Positions 51,891-59,576 of a DNA stretch of 64,000 nt are shown here, in pieces (position 1 is the first letter of the stretch; each line of letters begins with the position of its first letter). Location of the stretch: NCBI GenBank assembly GCA_036504735.1, contig DASXUQ010000019.1:1-64000 (forward strand), read 5' to 3'. The translations under genes and the position numbers were made by a program. The notes beneath the pieces were generated by a model that searched no databases, was not told where the DNA came from, and was given only the letters and a program-made list of their open reading frames with translations. Source of the stretch: a bacterium (lineage in GTDB: Bacteria > Electryoneota > RPQS01).

Positions 51891-54332
51891 TTAGCGGCCC
51901 TCCGAGCCTCTTACCGGGGTGTTCGAGGTGAATTTTGCCTTCTGAACCGATTCTTCGCGGGCGGCAAGCGTCTCAACCGTCTTGGTCAAACGCGAAACTT
52001 CCGCCGCCATGTTTTGGTTCTGGCTTTCCAGTTCGCGGACGCGCTTGCTGAGTTCCTGAATGGCGGCAAGAGCGATGCCGGAAGGATCAATGGTGGAGAT
52101 CGTCGTGTCATTGTCACCCAGACCGAACAGAGCGTAGAAATCCTGCGCCATGGGGCCGACGTGCTTGACGGAGGCGTTCTGCGCCTTGTAATTCCACTGC
52201 TGCACCGGGAGCTTGTCAACCTTGTCCAGAATCTCCCTGGTGTTCAGCGTGCGGAAATTCTCTTTCTTGGTGCGGTCCGAGAGATTGGACCACGCACCGG
52301 CACCCGGCAGCAGAGCGACGCCTGCCGTGAGGCCGGTATTCGAGAAGAACCGGACGCCGCCGGAGGCCCGGAACGTCATCTGGTCATTGGCACTTGATGT
52401 GACATCGCCGTCATAAGAATCGCCCCAGACGAAGGAACCTTGGTTGTTGGCCTTGGCACGGCGCCCCGCCGCAAACGCATAACTGCCAGCGGTCTCATTG
52501 CGGAGCCCACCGGGAATGACTGACCAGTTACCGCGGGCGCTGTTGGAGTCTGCCGCGCCCGATCCACCGCCACCACCAATAACAGAACTGTATCCGCGGG
52601 CAAAATTGTGATGGCCACCCGCCACTACGGAATTGTCGCCGAGCGCACTATTGGTATCCGCAGCTTCCCATGTTCCACCGCCGCCTACAACCGAGTACTG
52701 CCCACGTGCGTAGTTACCCGTACCTCCGCCAATCGTACCCGCAAACCCTGTTACGATGTTATACTTGCCGCCTCCGATTGATCCGTAATTCACGAGGGCG
52801 TGATTGAACGCTCCACCCGAAATTACAGCACCGTAACCGTTGGTTTCGTTGTACCAGCCGTTCGCGATAGTTGAATAGTCGCCGAATGCGACATTGTCAG
52901 ACCCGCCGCCGATCACGGGATAGTAATAGCCACTGGCCGTGTTGCCGCTGCCGCCGGCAATCACGCTGCCATAACCGGTGGCATGATTCCAACGCCCGCC
53001 CGAGACGGTGCTATAGGTGTTGGATGCATAGTTACTGACACCGCCACCGACGACGCTCTGAGTACCCACGGTGCTGTTGGAATCCGACTCCGCAGGTCCG
53101 CCACCGCCAGCGATAACGGAGTAGGCACCGCGCGCATAATTATGCAGTCCACCACCCACGACCGCATGGTCTCCATTCGCGCTGTTGGAGTCCGCCACAT
53201 CGGCATTGCCACCGCCGCCGCCGATGAAGGAAAACGCTCCACGCGCGTAGTTACGGCTTCCCCCACCGATGACAGCGTGATCTCCTGAGGCGCTGTTCGA
53301 ATCAGCCGCCGTGCTGCCGCCACCGCCGCCGATGAACGCGAATTGGCTACGGACCTTGTTGTACGATCCTCCGCCTACCGTGCCGTAGATTCCGGAGACG
53401 CTGTTCCAGGCGCCGCCGCCAATCGTTCCAACGGCTCCATCGCCCCCCGTGGCCCCGGGACCATCCACCTTGTTTTGAGTACCACCCCCGACAAAGGAGT
53501 AGTCCTTCATCGCGTTGTTTCCGGCGCCGGCACAGACGACGGAGCGGAAACCTGACGAGGTGTTCTGATAGCCACCGCCTACATAAGCGTAGGGGTAGTT
53601 GGCAATGTTCAACCATCCGCCGCCGATACCAGTATAGATGGCCGAGGCTGTATTGTTCAGACCACCGCCGATGACGCTCTGTACACCGGACGCGGTATTG
53701 CCTGAGCCTCCGGCGACGGAACTATTCGTTCCCGACGCCTGGCAGTTGTTACCCACCGCAAGGGAATAGGCACCGCTGGCCCGCGAACCGGTCAGGAAGC
53801 CACCAGTGATCGAGCTGTCGACGACGAGTTCACCAGTGACACGGAGAAAGTCCAAGCTTCCGTCATGACCACGCCGTCCCGTGGATCCGATTGCGCTGGC
53901 GCATTCATCGGCGTTTGTTGTCGAGATCTTTGCTCGCGGGCTCAGAACTTCCGCGTTGTCCGTGTTCGGGTTGACTGTGACATTCAGCCACAATTCACCC
54001 GTCTCGAACATTCGACGTTCGAGAGCGGTACTCGCGCCCAAGGTGGTCGTCAAGCGGCCGTCCGTAATCGAGACACTGTTTTGAATTTCCGTCCACAGCA
54101 AGGTACCGCCTTCGGCCGCATCGTAGAGTTCAAACTTCAACTCTCGCATACCGGTGACCGGTGTGCCGTCCTTTTCCGTCAGATAACCCCAGAACGGCAC
54201 CTGCAAGCCCGTGACGTTTGCAGGTTGTACCGCCACTGGCTTTGACGTCGTACCCTTTGTTCCCGCCGCCTGAGCCATTGCCGCCAGCGCGAAACATAGC
54301 AGTAATAAACCCAACAATCTCGCGTGTCTCAT
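51891..54332 (-). CDS. YadA-head-like repeat protein with S74-like chaperone tail
   Basis: 813 aa from the ATG at 54332, supported by AAGGAGAG eight bases upstream; the frame is open to 54494. Signal peptide (MRHARLLGLLLLCFALAAMA). After a beta-rich N-terminal domain (about 40-150), residues about 165-650 are 14-residue-type repeats (N-x-A-S-G-x-Y-S-x-V-x-G-G) like YadA/Hep_Hag heads, which form trimeric left-handed beta-rolls. The end has an intramolecular chaperone of the endosialidase/S74 type (LSDRTKKENFRTLNTREILD, then HVGPMAQDFYALFGLG) and a final coiled coil. Presumably a trimeric surface adhesin or fibre. First gene of a two-gene operon with the 192-aa protein. Confidence 0.85.
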   Translation of the reverse strand: MRHARLLGLLLLCFALAAMAQAAGTKGTTSKPVAVQPANVTGLQVPFWGYLTEKDGTPVTGMRELKFELYDAAEGGTLLWTEIQNSVSITDGRLTTTLGASTALERRMFETGELWLNVTVNPNTDNAEVLSPRAKISTTNADECASAIGSTGRRGHDGSLDFLRVTGELVVDSSITGGFLTGSRASGAYSLAVGNNCQASGTNSSVAGGSGNTASGVQSVIGGGLNNTASAIYTGIGGGWLNIANYPYAYVGGGYQNTSSGFRSVVCAGAGNNAMKDYSFVGGGTQNKVDGPGATGGDGAVGTIGGGAWNSVSGIYGTVGGGSYNKVRSQFAFIGGGGGSTAADSNSASGDHAVIGGGSRNYARGAFSFIGGGGGNADVADSNSANGDHAVVGGGLHNYARGAYSVIAGGGGPAESDSNSTVGTQSVVGGGVSNYASNTYSTVSGGRWNHATGYGSVIAGGSGNTASGYYYPVIGGGSDNVAFGDYSTIANGWYNETNGYGAVISGGAFNHALVNYGSIGGGKYNIVTGFAGTIGGGTGNYARGQYSVVGGGGTWEAADTNSALGDNSVVAGGHHNFARGYSSVIGGGGGSGAADSNSARGNWSVIPGGLRNETAGSYAFAAGRRAKANNQGSFVWGDSYDGDVTSSANDQMTFRASGGVRFFSNTGLTAGVALLPGAGAWSNLSDRTKKENFRTLNTREILDKVDKLPVQQWNYKAQNASVKHVGPMAQDFYALFGLGDNDTTISTIDPSGIALAAIQELSKRVRELESQNQNMAAEVSRLTKTVETLAAREESVQKAKFTSNTPVRGSEGR

Positions 54333-55480
54333 CTGTCTCTCCTTAACAGTTGTTTTCCGACAACCTTTTAATATGTCCTGATGTGGACGGCCCCTGAGTC
54401 GGTATTGGGGGTGTATGTGGAAATTTTGAGGAAGGGGGAAGGGTGGGTGCGCATCAAAGCAAGCCGCATGCAGCGCGTCCCGAGCAGAGCACATGTAACG
54501 GTCCCTGATGCAGCGCGAAACACAATCTCACAGGCTGCATTCCACCAAGCAACAGTGGCGATATACCTCCCTATTAATATGACTTAATCAATCTCTCTTG
54601 TCAAGCAAATTCGAATTTTACCATTTTGAATCATGACATAACAGTATTGTATGAATTGGCTTGGCAATTTATACAAATATTCTTGCAAATATTAGTCTTG
54701 CCTAAACATAGATACTTGATATTCCGTGAAGACTCGGCTTCTTCGGAATACGATATGGGAAACCTCTGTAGCTCGGAGACGGGAGATTAGAGGACACACG
54801 GATGTAGACCTCCTTGCTCATATTACAAAGAGGATGCTACAGCATATGCTATCCAGATTGACTGGGCGGCTGTTATGCTGATTCGGCCCGTCAATGTACG
54901 GCCTGTGTCCGGTTCCTCCTTGACTCCGGCATGGCGGGAAAGCCAGGCTGTCCTCAGCGCTTTGCCGCGAGCAGGAATGACGCGGATGTGGCTGTGTACG
55001 ACATCTCCGATTTCAACCCCTGCGTGATGGCGCGCGTGTGCCGCAGCAAACCAGTAAAGACGGTCGCACCGTGATAGATGCAACGAAGCGGGCTCTTCAA
55101 GAATGAAGAGCCCGCTTCGTTTGCACTCACCTATTGCAGCATCAGAGCAGGTGCGACCGTCGGCTGCATCCGCGACATTTGCGTACGCGTATCGGGCAAT
55201 GGTTGCCTCTTTTTTTCCATCGTTCAATGCGGCATTTTTCACGATCTTCAAACCGCGGTGCCTTTTGTCCCGCGCTCCAATTGGCGACGGTAACCGTGTC
55301 CTTTGATAGTGGCGTGCTGCGGCGCGACGCTTCATCACGCAGCACTTGCGCCGCAATTGGGCAACCTCATCGAAGACCCTACAAGGCATGTTTCTTGCGC
55401 TAACGCCGCGAAACTCGTCGCAGGAATTTTCGCGCAGGTAGATGGACTCGGTGCGTTGCCAAGGTCAAGAAAGGGACATT
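54333..55480. other. 1.15-kb intergenic region before the hydrogenase operon
   Basis: The first 250 bases are the upstream region of the S74-like gene; 54585-54730 is AT-rich. Between 54862 and 55074 a 70-codon open stretch ending NDADVAVYDISDFNP...TVAP has codon-like texture but no start codon or known family. The minus-strand frame 54823-55389 is not convincing. A strong nested inverted repeat is listed at 55059-55161. The last 300 bases should include the hydrogenase promoter. Confidence 0.45.
55059..55161. repeat. Nested perfect inverted repeats
   Basis: An outer 12-bp perfect pair (55059-55070 with 55150-55161) encloses a 17-bp perfect hairpin with a 6-base loop (55082-55098 with 55105-55121). 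The inner hairpin is followed by no clear T run on the plus strand. It may be a terminator, a structured RNA or the core of a small repeat element. Confidence 0.75.
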
Positions 55481-55975
55481 ATGCACGATTGCTGCGAAAA
55501 GCGTCAGATACTGCAGGAAGCCATGACCTTCCTCGGCGCCGTGTCCGGTGGAATGGAAGAAGCACTGGGTGATCCGGCGAACAGTCTGGCGTATCTGGCA
55601 GGAGAAAAATTAGGGCGCACGTTCTCAGAACAGGTTCACAAGACGGACAATATTATCGAGGCGCTGGACGAACTGCACCGCGTCCTCGAAGAGAACCGCT
55701 GCCTGTGGTGCTTCGAATCCTTTAAGCCCAAGGCGCAGGACACGCTGGTGCAGCGGACGGAAGGCGGTGAAGAGATCATGCTGGTGTTCCGCGATTGCAT
55801 GATCCGGCAGACGCTGTTCAGGTTCGGCCACCCCCAGAAAGGCTCACTCTGCAATCTGATGAACGGTTTTTTCGCCTCCTCCCTGCAGACGATCATGGAG
55901 CGGAAGTCCCGGTTGGAAATTGTCCACGCGGGACAGAACGCCTGTTACAAGAAACTGATCATCGAGCAGAAGTAA
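55481..55975 (+). CDS. V4R-like sensor protein, hydrogenase operon
   Basis: 164 aa from the ATG at 55481, with AAAGGG five to six bases upstream; the frame is open to 55442. No signal peptide. The C-terminal part has a cysteine pattern RDCMIRQTLF, GSLCNLMNGFFASSLQTIM and VHAGQNACYKKLI that resembles V4R/methanogen-output-type small-molecule-binding domains. The N-terminal half is helical with C-L-W-C near residue 80. The gene at 58630 is a paralogue with the same cysteine layout. Position at the head of the hydrogenase operon suggests a redox- or ligand-sensing or assembly role; function is not known. Confidence 0.7.
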   Translation: MHDCCEKRQILQEAMTFLGAVSGGMEEALGDPANSLAYLAGEKLGRTFSEQVHKTDNIIEALDELHRVLEENRCLWCFESFKPKAQDTLVQRTEGGEEIMLVFRDCMIRQTLFRFGHPQKGSLCNLMNGFFASSLQTIMERKSRLEIVHAGQNACYKKLIIEQK

Positions 55976-56029
55976 CGGCATCCCGGCACGTGTTGTTGCG
56001 GTGAATCTAATCATAAGGTTGTCGCCTCC

Positions 56030-56968
56030 ATGGGCAATCCCAAAATCACGCTGAATCTTGAATGGCTCAGCGCCTGCGCAGGCTGCGAAGTCGGAATCGT
56101 TGACTTGCATGAGAAAATCCTGGATGTGCTGGGGCTGGCGGAGATCCAACGCTGCCCGGTGCTGACCGACATTAAGGACTATCCCCCTGCCGATATCGGG
56201 ATTATCAGCGGCGCGATCCGCACCGAGCATGATCGCCACGCCGCCGAAGAGATGCGCAAGAGCTGCGGCAAGATTATTGCGTTCGGCACCTGCGCGGTGT
56301 ATGGCGGAATCCCCGGCGCGGGCATGGTCCACTCCCGCGAGGATATCCTCGATCACGTCTTCATTCACAACAAGACCACCGAAACGCATACCGTACCGCT
56401 CGCCCGGATCGCACCGTTGGAACATCAGATCACTCCCCTGGACGAGGTGATCGACGTGGACCTGTATCTTCCCGGCTGCCCGCCGCACGCGGCGTTTATT
56501 CTGGACGCCCTGCTGGCGCTGGTGGAAGGCCGCGCGCCCAAGGCCAATCAGGAGGCCATCTGCGGGCGCTGCAAGCGTGAGATGAAACAGACGGACGTGA
56601 GCACCATCAAGGGGCACCACGAAGGGCTGCCGGAAGATGGCGTCTGTTTTCTCAGCCAGGGTTACGTCTGTCTGGGCTCGGTGACGCTTGACCGCTGCCT
56701 TGCCCCCTGCCCCACCAACGGCGTGGAGTGCACGGGCTGTGCGGGGCCCACGATGCAGATCCTTACCGAACCCAATATGGATATCCGTACACATGTGGCG
56801 GACCGTATGTCCCACGTGACGGCGATTCCCCGCGCGGACATCATCCGCCGCATCGAACGTGAGTCTAAGAATTTCTACTCCTACGCCATGGCGTCCAAAA
56901 TGATCGGGCTGAAACCGACGTTCCTGATCCGAAAGTGGATCGCCGAAGTCGAGGAGGAACATGAGTGA
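56030..56968 (+). CDS. [NiFe] hydrogenase small subunit
   Basis: 312 aa with no twin-arginine signal, so cytoplasmic. N-terminal NLEWLSACAGCEVGIVD supplies C16 and C19 of the proximal cluster, with further ligands in GTCAVYGG and PGCPP. Extra cysteines (ICGRCKRE and CLAPCPTNGVECTGCAG) can hold further Fe-S clusters for electron transfer. The style is that of group 3 soluble hydrogenases (MvhG/HoxY-like). The stop overlaps the GTG start of the large subunit. No diaphorase subunit is encoded nearby; the ferredoxin gene downstream is the likely electron partner. Confidence 0.92.
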   Translation: MGNPKITLNLEWLSACAGCEVGIVDLHEKILDVLGLAEIQRCPVLTDIKDYPPADIGIISGAIRTEHDRHAAEEMRKSCGKIIAFGTCAVYGGIPGAGMVHSREDILDHVFIHNKTTETHTVPLARIAPLEHQITPLDEVIDVDLYLPGCPPHAAFILDALLALVEGRAPKANQEAICGRCKREMKQTDVSTIKGHHEGLPEDGVCFLSQGYVCLGSVTLDRCLAPCPTNGVECTGCAGPTMQILTEPNMDIRTHVADRMSHVTAIPRADIIRRIERESKNFYSYAMASKMIGLKPTFLIRKWIAEVEEEHE

Positions 56969-58377
56969 AACGCACCATTGCAATTGATCCGGTGACCCGG
57001 ATTGAAGGCCATGCAAAAGTCTTTCTGGACATCGCCGACGACGGATCGCTGGAGTCGGCGGGGTTGGTGGTCAATGAACTGCGCGGCTTCGAGAGGATTC
57101 TGGTGGGGATGTCCGCCGACCAGATGCCGCTGCTCACGGCGCGGATTTGCGGCGTTTGTCCATCGGCCCACCATCTGGCCGCCTGCAAAGCGCTCGACCA
57201 TGCGGCCGGAGTCACTCCGCCGCCTGCCGCCGTGCTGCTGCGCGAACTGCTCTACATGGGCCACATTATCCATTCGCATACCCTCTCGCTGTTTGTTCTG
57301 CAGGGTCCGGATCTGGTCCTTGGCCTCGATGCGGATCCGGCGGTGCGCAATATTGTAGGGGTCGTGCAGGCGGCACCCGAAGCTGCAAAGAAAGCGCTGC
57401 GGCTGCGCAGCCTGGGGCAGAAGATCAATGAAATGGTGGGCGGGCGAGGTGTGCATCCGGTTACGGGGGTTGCCGGCGGAATCACCTTCGTCCTGGACAA
57501 AGAGAAGCACAAGGTCCTTGAAGAGTGGACCGGCGAGAGCCTCGGGCTTGTCACTGAATTGGCCGGCCTCGCCAAGGGCCTGTTCATGCGACTCCTCGAG
57601 AAGACTCCTCAGTTGCTCACCCAATGGGATTTGCCCACGTGGTACATGGGCACGGTGAAGGACGGTGCCCATGCCTTCTACGACGGCACACTCCGGGTGA
57701 TGGACAGCGAAGGCAAAATTCAAACAGAGTTTGAAGCCGCTGAATACGACCGGCACCTCGCCGAAGCCGCGTTGGACTGGTCCTATATGAAACCGGTTTA
57801 TCTGCGCCGGGGAACTGAACGTGTGGCATACAGGGTGAACACGCTGGGCCGCATCAACTGCGCCGACCGCATGGCCACTCCGCTGGCCGACCAGGAACTG
57901 CAGAACTTCTGTCAGCAGTTCGGCAGACCGTGCCACAACACCCTGATGCACATTTATGCCCGCGTCATTGAGCTGGTATCTGCGTGTGAACGGGCGAAGA
58001 TGATCGTGGACGACAGGGCGATCTGGGGCGAAACGCGCGTGCCCATTCGCTTCAAGGGAGGACGGGGTGTAGGTCACATTGAAGCTGCCCGCGGTTCGCT
58101 GTTCCATGACTATGAGATCGATGAGCAGGGGATCGTGCGGCGGGCAAACCTTATTGTGGCCACGCAGCAGAATTACCACGCCATTAACCGCTCCATCGCC
58201 CAGGCCGCCGAGAGCCACGTGCTCCATAGGAATGGCGATGCCCTGCTGAACGCGGTGGAATTTGCGATTCGCTGCTACGATCCGTGCCTGTCCTGTGCGA
58301 CGCATGCGGTCGGTCATATGCCGCTGGATATCGAGATCCGGCGGAACGGCGACATCGTGCGCAACATAAGGAGGTAA
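56965..58377 (+). CDS. [NiFe] hydrogenase large subunit
   Basis: 470 aa from a GTG start behind GAGGAGG. The L1 motif RICGVCPSAHH (C62, C65) and the L2 motif DPCLSCATH (C441, C444) provide the four cysteine ligands of the Ni-Fe centre. After H447 a 23-residue C-terminal extension remains, which the maturation protease encoded at 59085 would be expected to remove once nickel is inserted. The overall pattern (RELLYMGHIIHSHTL, GGRGVHPVTGVAGG) is MvhA/HoxH-like, group 3. Catalyses reversible H2 oxidation in the cytoplasm. Confidence 0.94.
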   Translation: MKRTIAIDPVTRIEGHAKVFLDIADDGSLESAGLVVNELRGFERILVGMSADQMPLLTARICGVCPSAHHLAACKALDHAAGVTPPPAAVLLRELLYMGHIIHSHTLSLFVLQGPDLVLGLDADPAVRNIVGVVQAAPEAAKKALRLRSLGQKINEMVGGRGVHPVTGVAGGITFVLDKEKHKVLEEWTGESLGLVTELAGLAKGLFMRLLEKTPQLLTQWDLPTWYMGTVKDGAHAFYDGTLRVMDSEGKIQTEFEAAEYDRHLAEAALDWSYMKPVYLRRGTERVAYRVNTLGRINCADRMATPLADQELQNFCQQFGRPCHNTLMHIYARVIELVSACERAKMIVDDRAIWGETRVPIRFKGGRGVGHIEAARGSLFHDYEIDEQGIVRRANLIVATQQNYHAINRSIAQAAESHVLHRNGDALLNAVEFAIRCYDPCLSCATHAVGHMPLDIEIRRNGDIVRNIRR

Positions 58378-58381
58378 CGGA

Positions 58382-58633
58382 ATGGTTCAAATCGCTATTC
58401 ATGACACCGCCTGCCGGGGCTGCCGCGAGTGCGTGGACCTCTGTCCTACGGACGTGCTGGTGTTTGACGAACAGACGCGCCGCGCCCGAGTCGGTGAGGC
58501 GGACGACTGCATCGCCTGTCTGAGCTGCGCGTACGCCTGCCCATCCGGCGCGTTCAGCCACGCCGATTATCACGTGGTCAAGAATTTCTACCGGGATCTC
58601 GACTTCTGCCGCACGATGGAGAAATACCTATGA
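58382..58633 (+). CDS. 2[4Fe-4S] ferredoxin
   Basis: 83 aa. Two full cluster motifs, CRGCRECVDLCP and CIACLSCAYACP, in the usual two-cluster ferredoxin arrangement. It follows the large subunit by four bases with GGAGG upstream (inside the previous stop region) and overlaps the next gene by 4 bp. It most likely carries electrons between the hydrogenase and a partner that is not encoded in this window. Confidence 0.93.
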   Translation: MVQIAIHDTACRGCRECVDLCPTDVLVFDEQTRRARVGEADDCIACLSCAYACPSGAFSHADYHVVKNFYRDLDFCRTMEKYL

Positions 58634-59088
58634 CCGGCCCCGCTCCCGCCGCCCCCAGTGCTGAAGATCATGAAAAGGCCATGGCCGAAGTCTCGTTTCT
58701 CCTTGGCATGTTCGCGGCTACAATCGACGATTTGATGGGAGGCGCCACCAGCTCGGTGAGCCGCATCGCGGGACGGCACATGGCCCGCAAGCTCCCGATT
58801 CATCTGGAGGCTCATGATCTCGAAAGCGTGCTTCAGGCCGTCACCCATCATTTCCGGGGTGGCTTTGACATTACGTGCGCTTGCCGTGAAGGATCGGCGG
58901 ACCTGACCATTGCCCAGTGCGCCATTCGCGACGTATGCCATAACCGCGGTCTTAAGCCGGGCGGCCCCTTGTGTACATTATTCCACAGCTATTTCGACGG
59001 AGTGATCAACGAACTCCACTACCGTCCGACAAAGTCCGAAATCCGCTCGGCCGGCGATGTGTGCACAGCGCATATGGTGCATCGATGA
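58630..59088 (+). CDS. V4R-like protein, paralogue of the 55481 gene
   Basis: 152 aa, soluble. The C-terminal half reads AQCAIRDVCHNRGLKPGGPL, then CTLFHSYFDGVINEL and RSAGDVCTAHM, aligning cysteine for cysteine with the protein at 55481 (DCMIRQ..., GSLCNLMNGFFASSL, AGQNAC). N-terminal half is helical (EVSFLLGMFAATIDDLMGG). Overlaps both the ferredoxin and the protease gene by 4 bp, so it is an integral part of the operon. Role unknown: cluster or ligand sensing, or an assembly factor, are possible. Confidence 0.7.
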   Translation: MTGPAPAAPSAEDHEKAMAEVSFLLGMFAATIDDLMGGATSSVSRIAGRHMARKLPIHLEAHDLESVLQAVTHHFRGGFDITCACREGSADLTIAQCAIRDVCHNRGLKPGGPLCTLFHSYFDGVINELHYRPTKSEIRSAGDVCTAHMVHR

Positions 59089-59576
59089 GTGAAACGGGCG
59101 GCGGTTTGATTGTGTGCGTGGGAAACAGTCTGGCCGGCGATGACCGCGCCGGATGCGCGGTCCACGATATGCTTTCGCGTGCAAACCTGCCCGGCAGTGT
59201 CACCCTGCTTCGGCTGGATTTGGCCGGGTTGGGGCTCCTGGACCATTTGAAAGGCCAGCACCTCCTCTTGATCGTGGACGCCGTTCAGCTGGGAAAACCG
59301 CCCGGTACGGTTCATGTGCTGGATTGGGATGAGATTCCCCCCTCTTCCGGAGCGGTATCGATTCACGGCATTGGAATCCGTGAGGCCATGGGAATTGCCG
59401 GAGAACTATTCGCCGATCAGTTGCCGCAATGCACGCGACTGATCGGAATTGAAGGACGCAGCTTCAGCGAATTGGGGGCGGAGATGACTGCGCCGGTCGC
59501 AGCGGCCATTCCGCGAGCCGTCGAGGAAATTGAGAAGCAACTTAAGCTGGCTGGCTTACACGACGAGGCCTTATGA
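59085..59576 (+). CDS. Hydrogenase maturation protease
   Basis: 163 aa. The start IVCVGNSLAGDDRAGCAVHD has the conserved G-N-x-L-x-x-D-D pattern whose aspartate binds nickel; a second acidic residue lies in LLLIVDAVQLG and the histidine in SIHGIGIREAM. HyaD/HoxW/HybD family endopeptidases cleave the large-subunit C-terminus after metal insertion. The ATG at 59085 overlaps the preceding stop; the longer frame from 58971 lies inside the previous gene. The tail overlaps the chemoreceptor start by 4 bp. Confidence 0.92.
   Translation: MSETGGGLIVCVGNSLAGDDRAGCAVHDMLSRANLPGSVTLLRLDLAGLGLLDHLKGQHLLLIVDAVQLGKPPGTVHVLDWDEIPPSSGAVSIHGIGIREAMGIAGELFADQLPQCTRLIGIEGRSFSELGAEMTAPVAAAIPRAVEEIEKQLKLAGLHDEAL

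Noticed and set aside
54823-55389. 188-aa minus-strand open frame
   Set aside because: It crosses the nested inverted repeat, has no ribosome binding site and no recognisable family.
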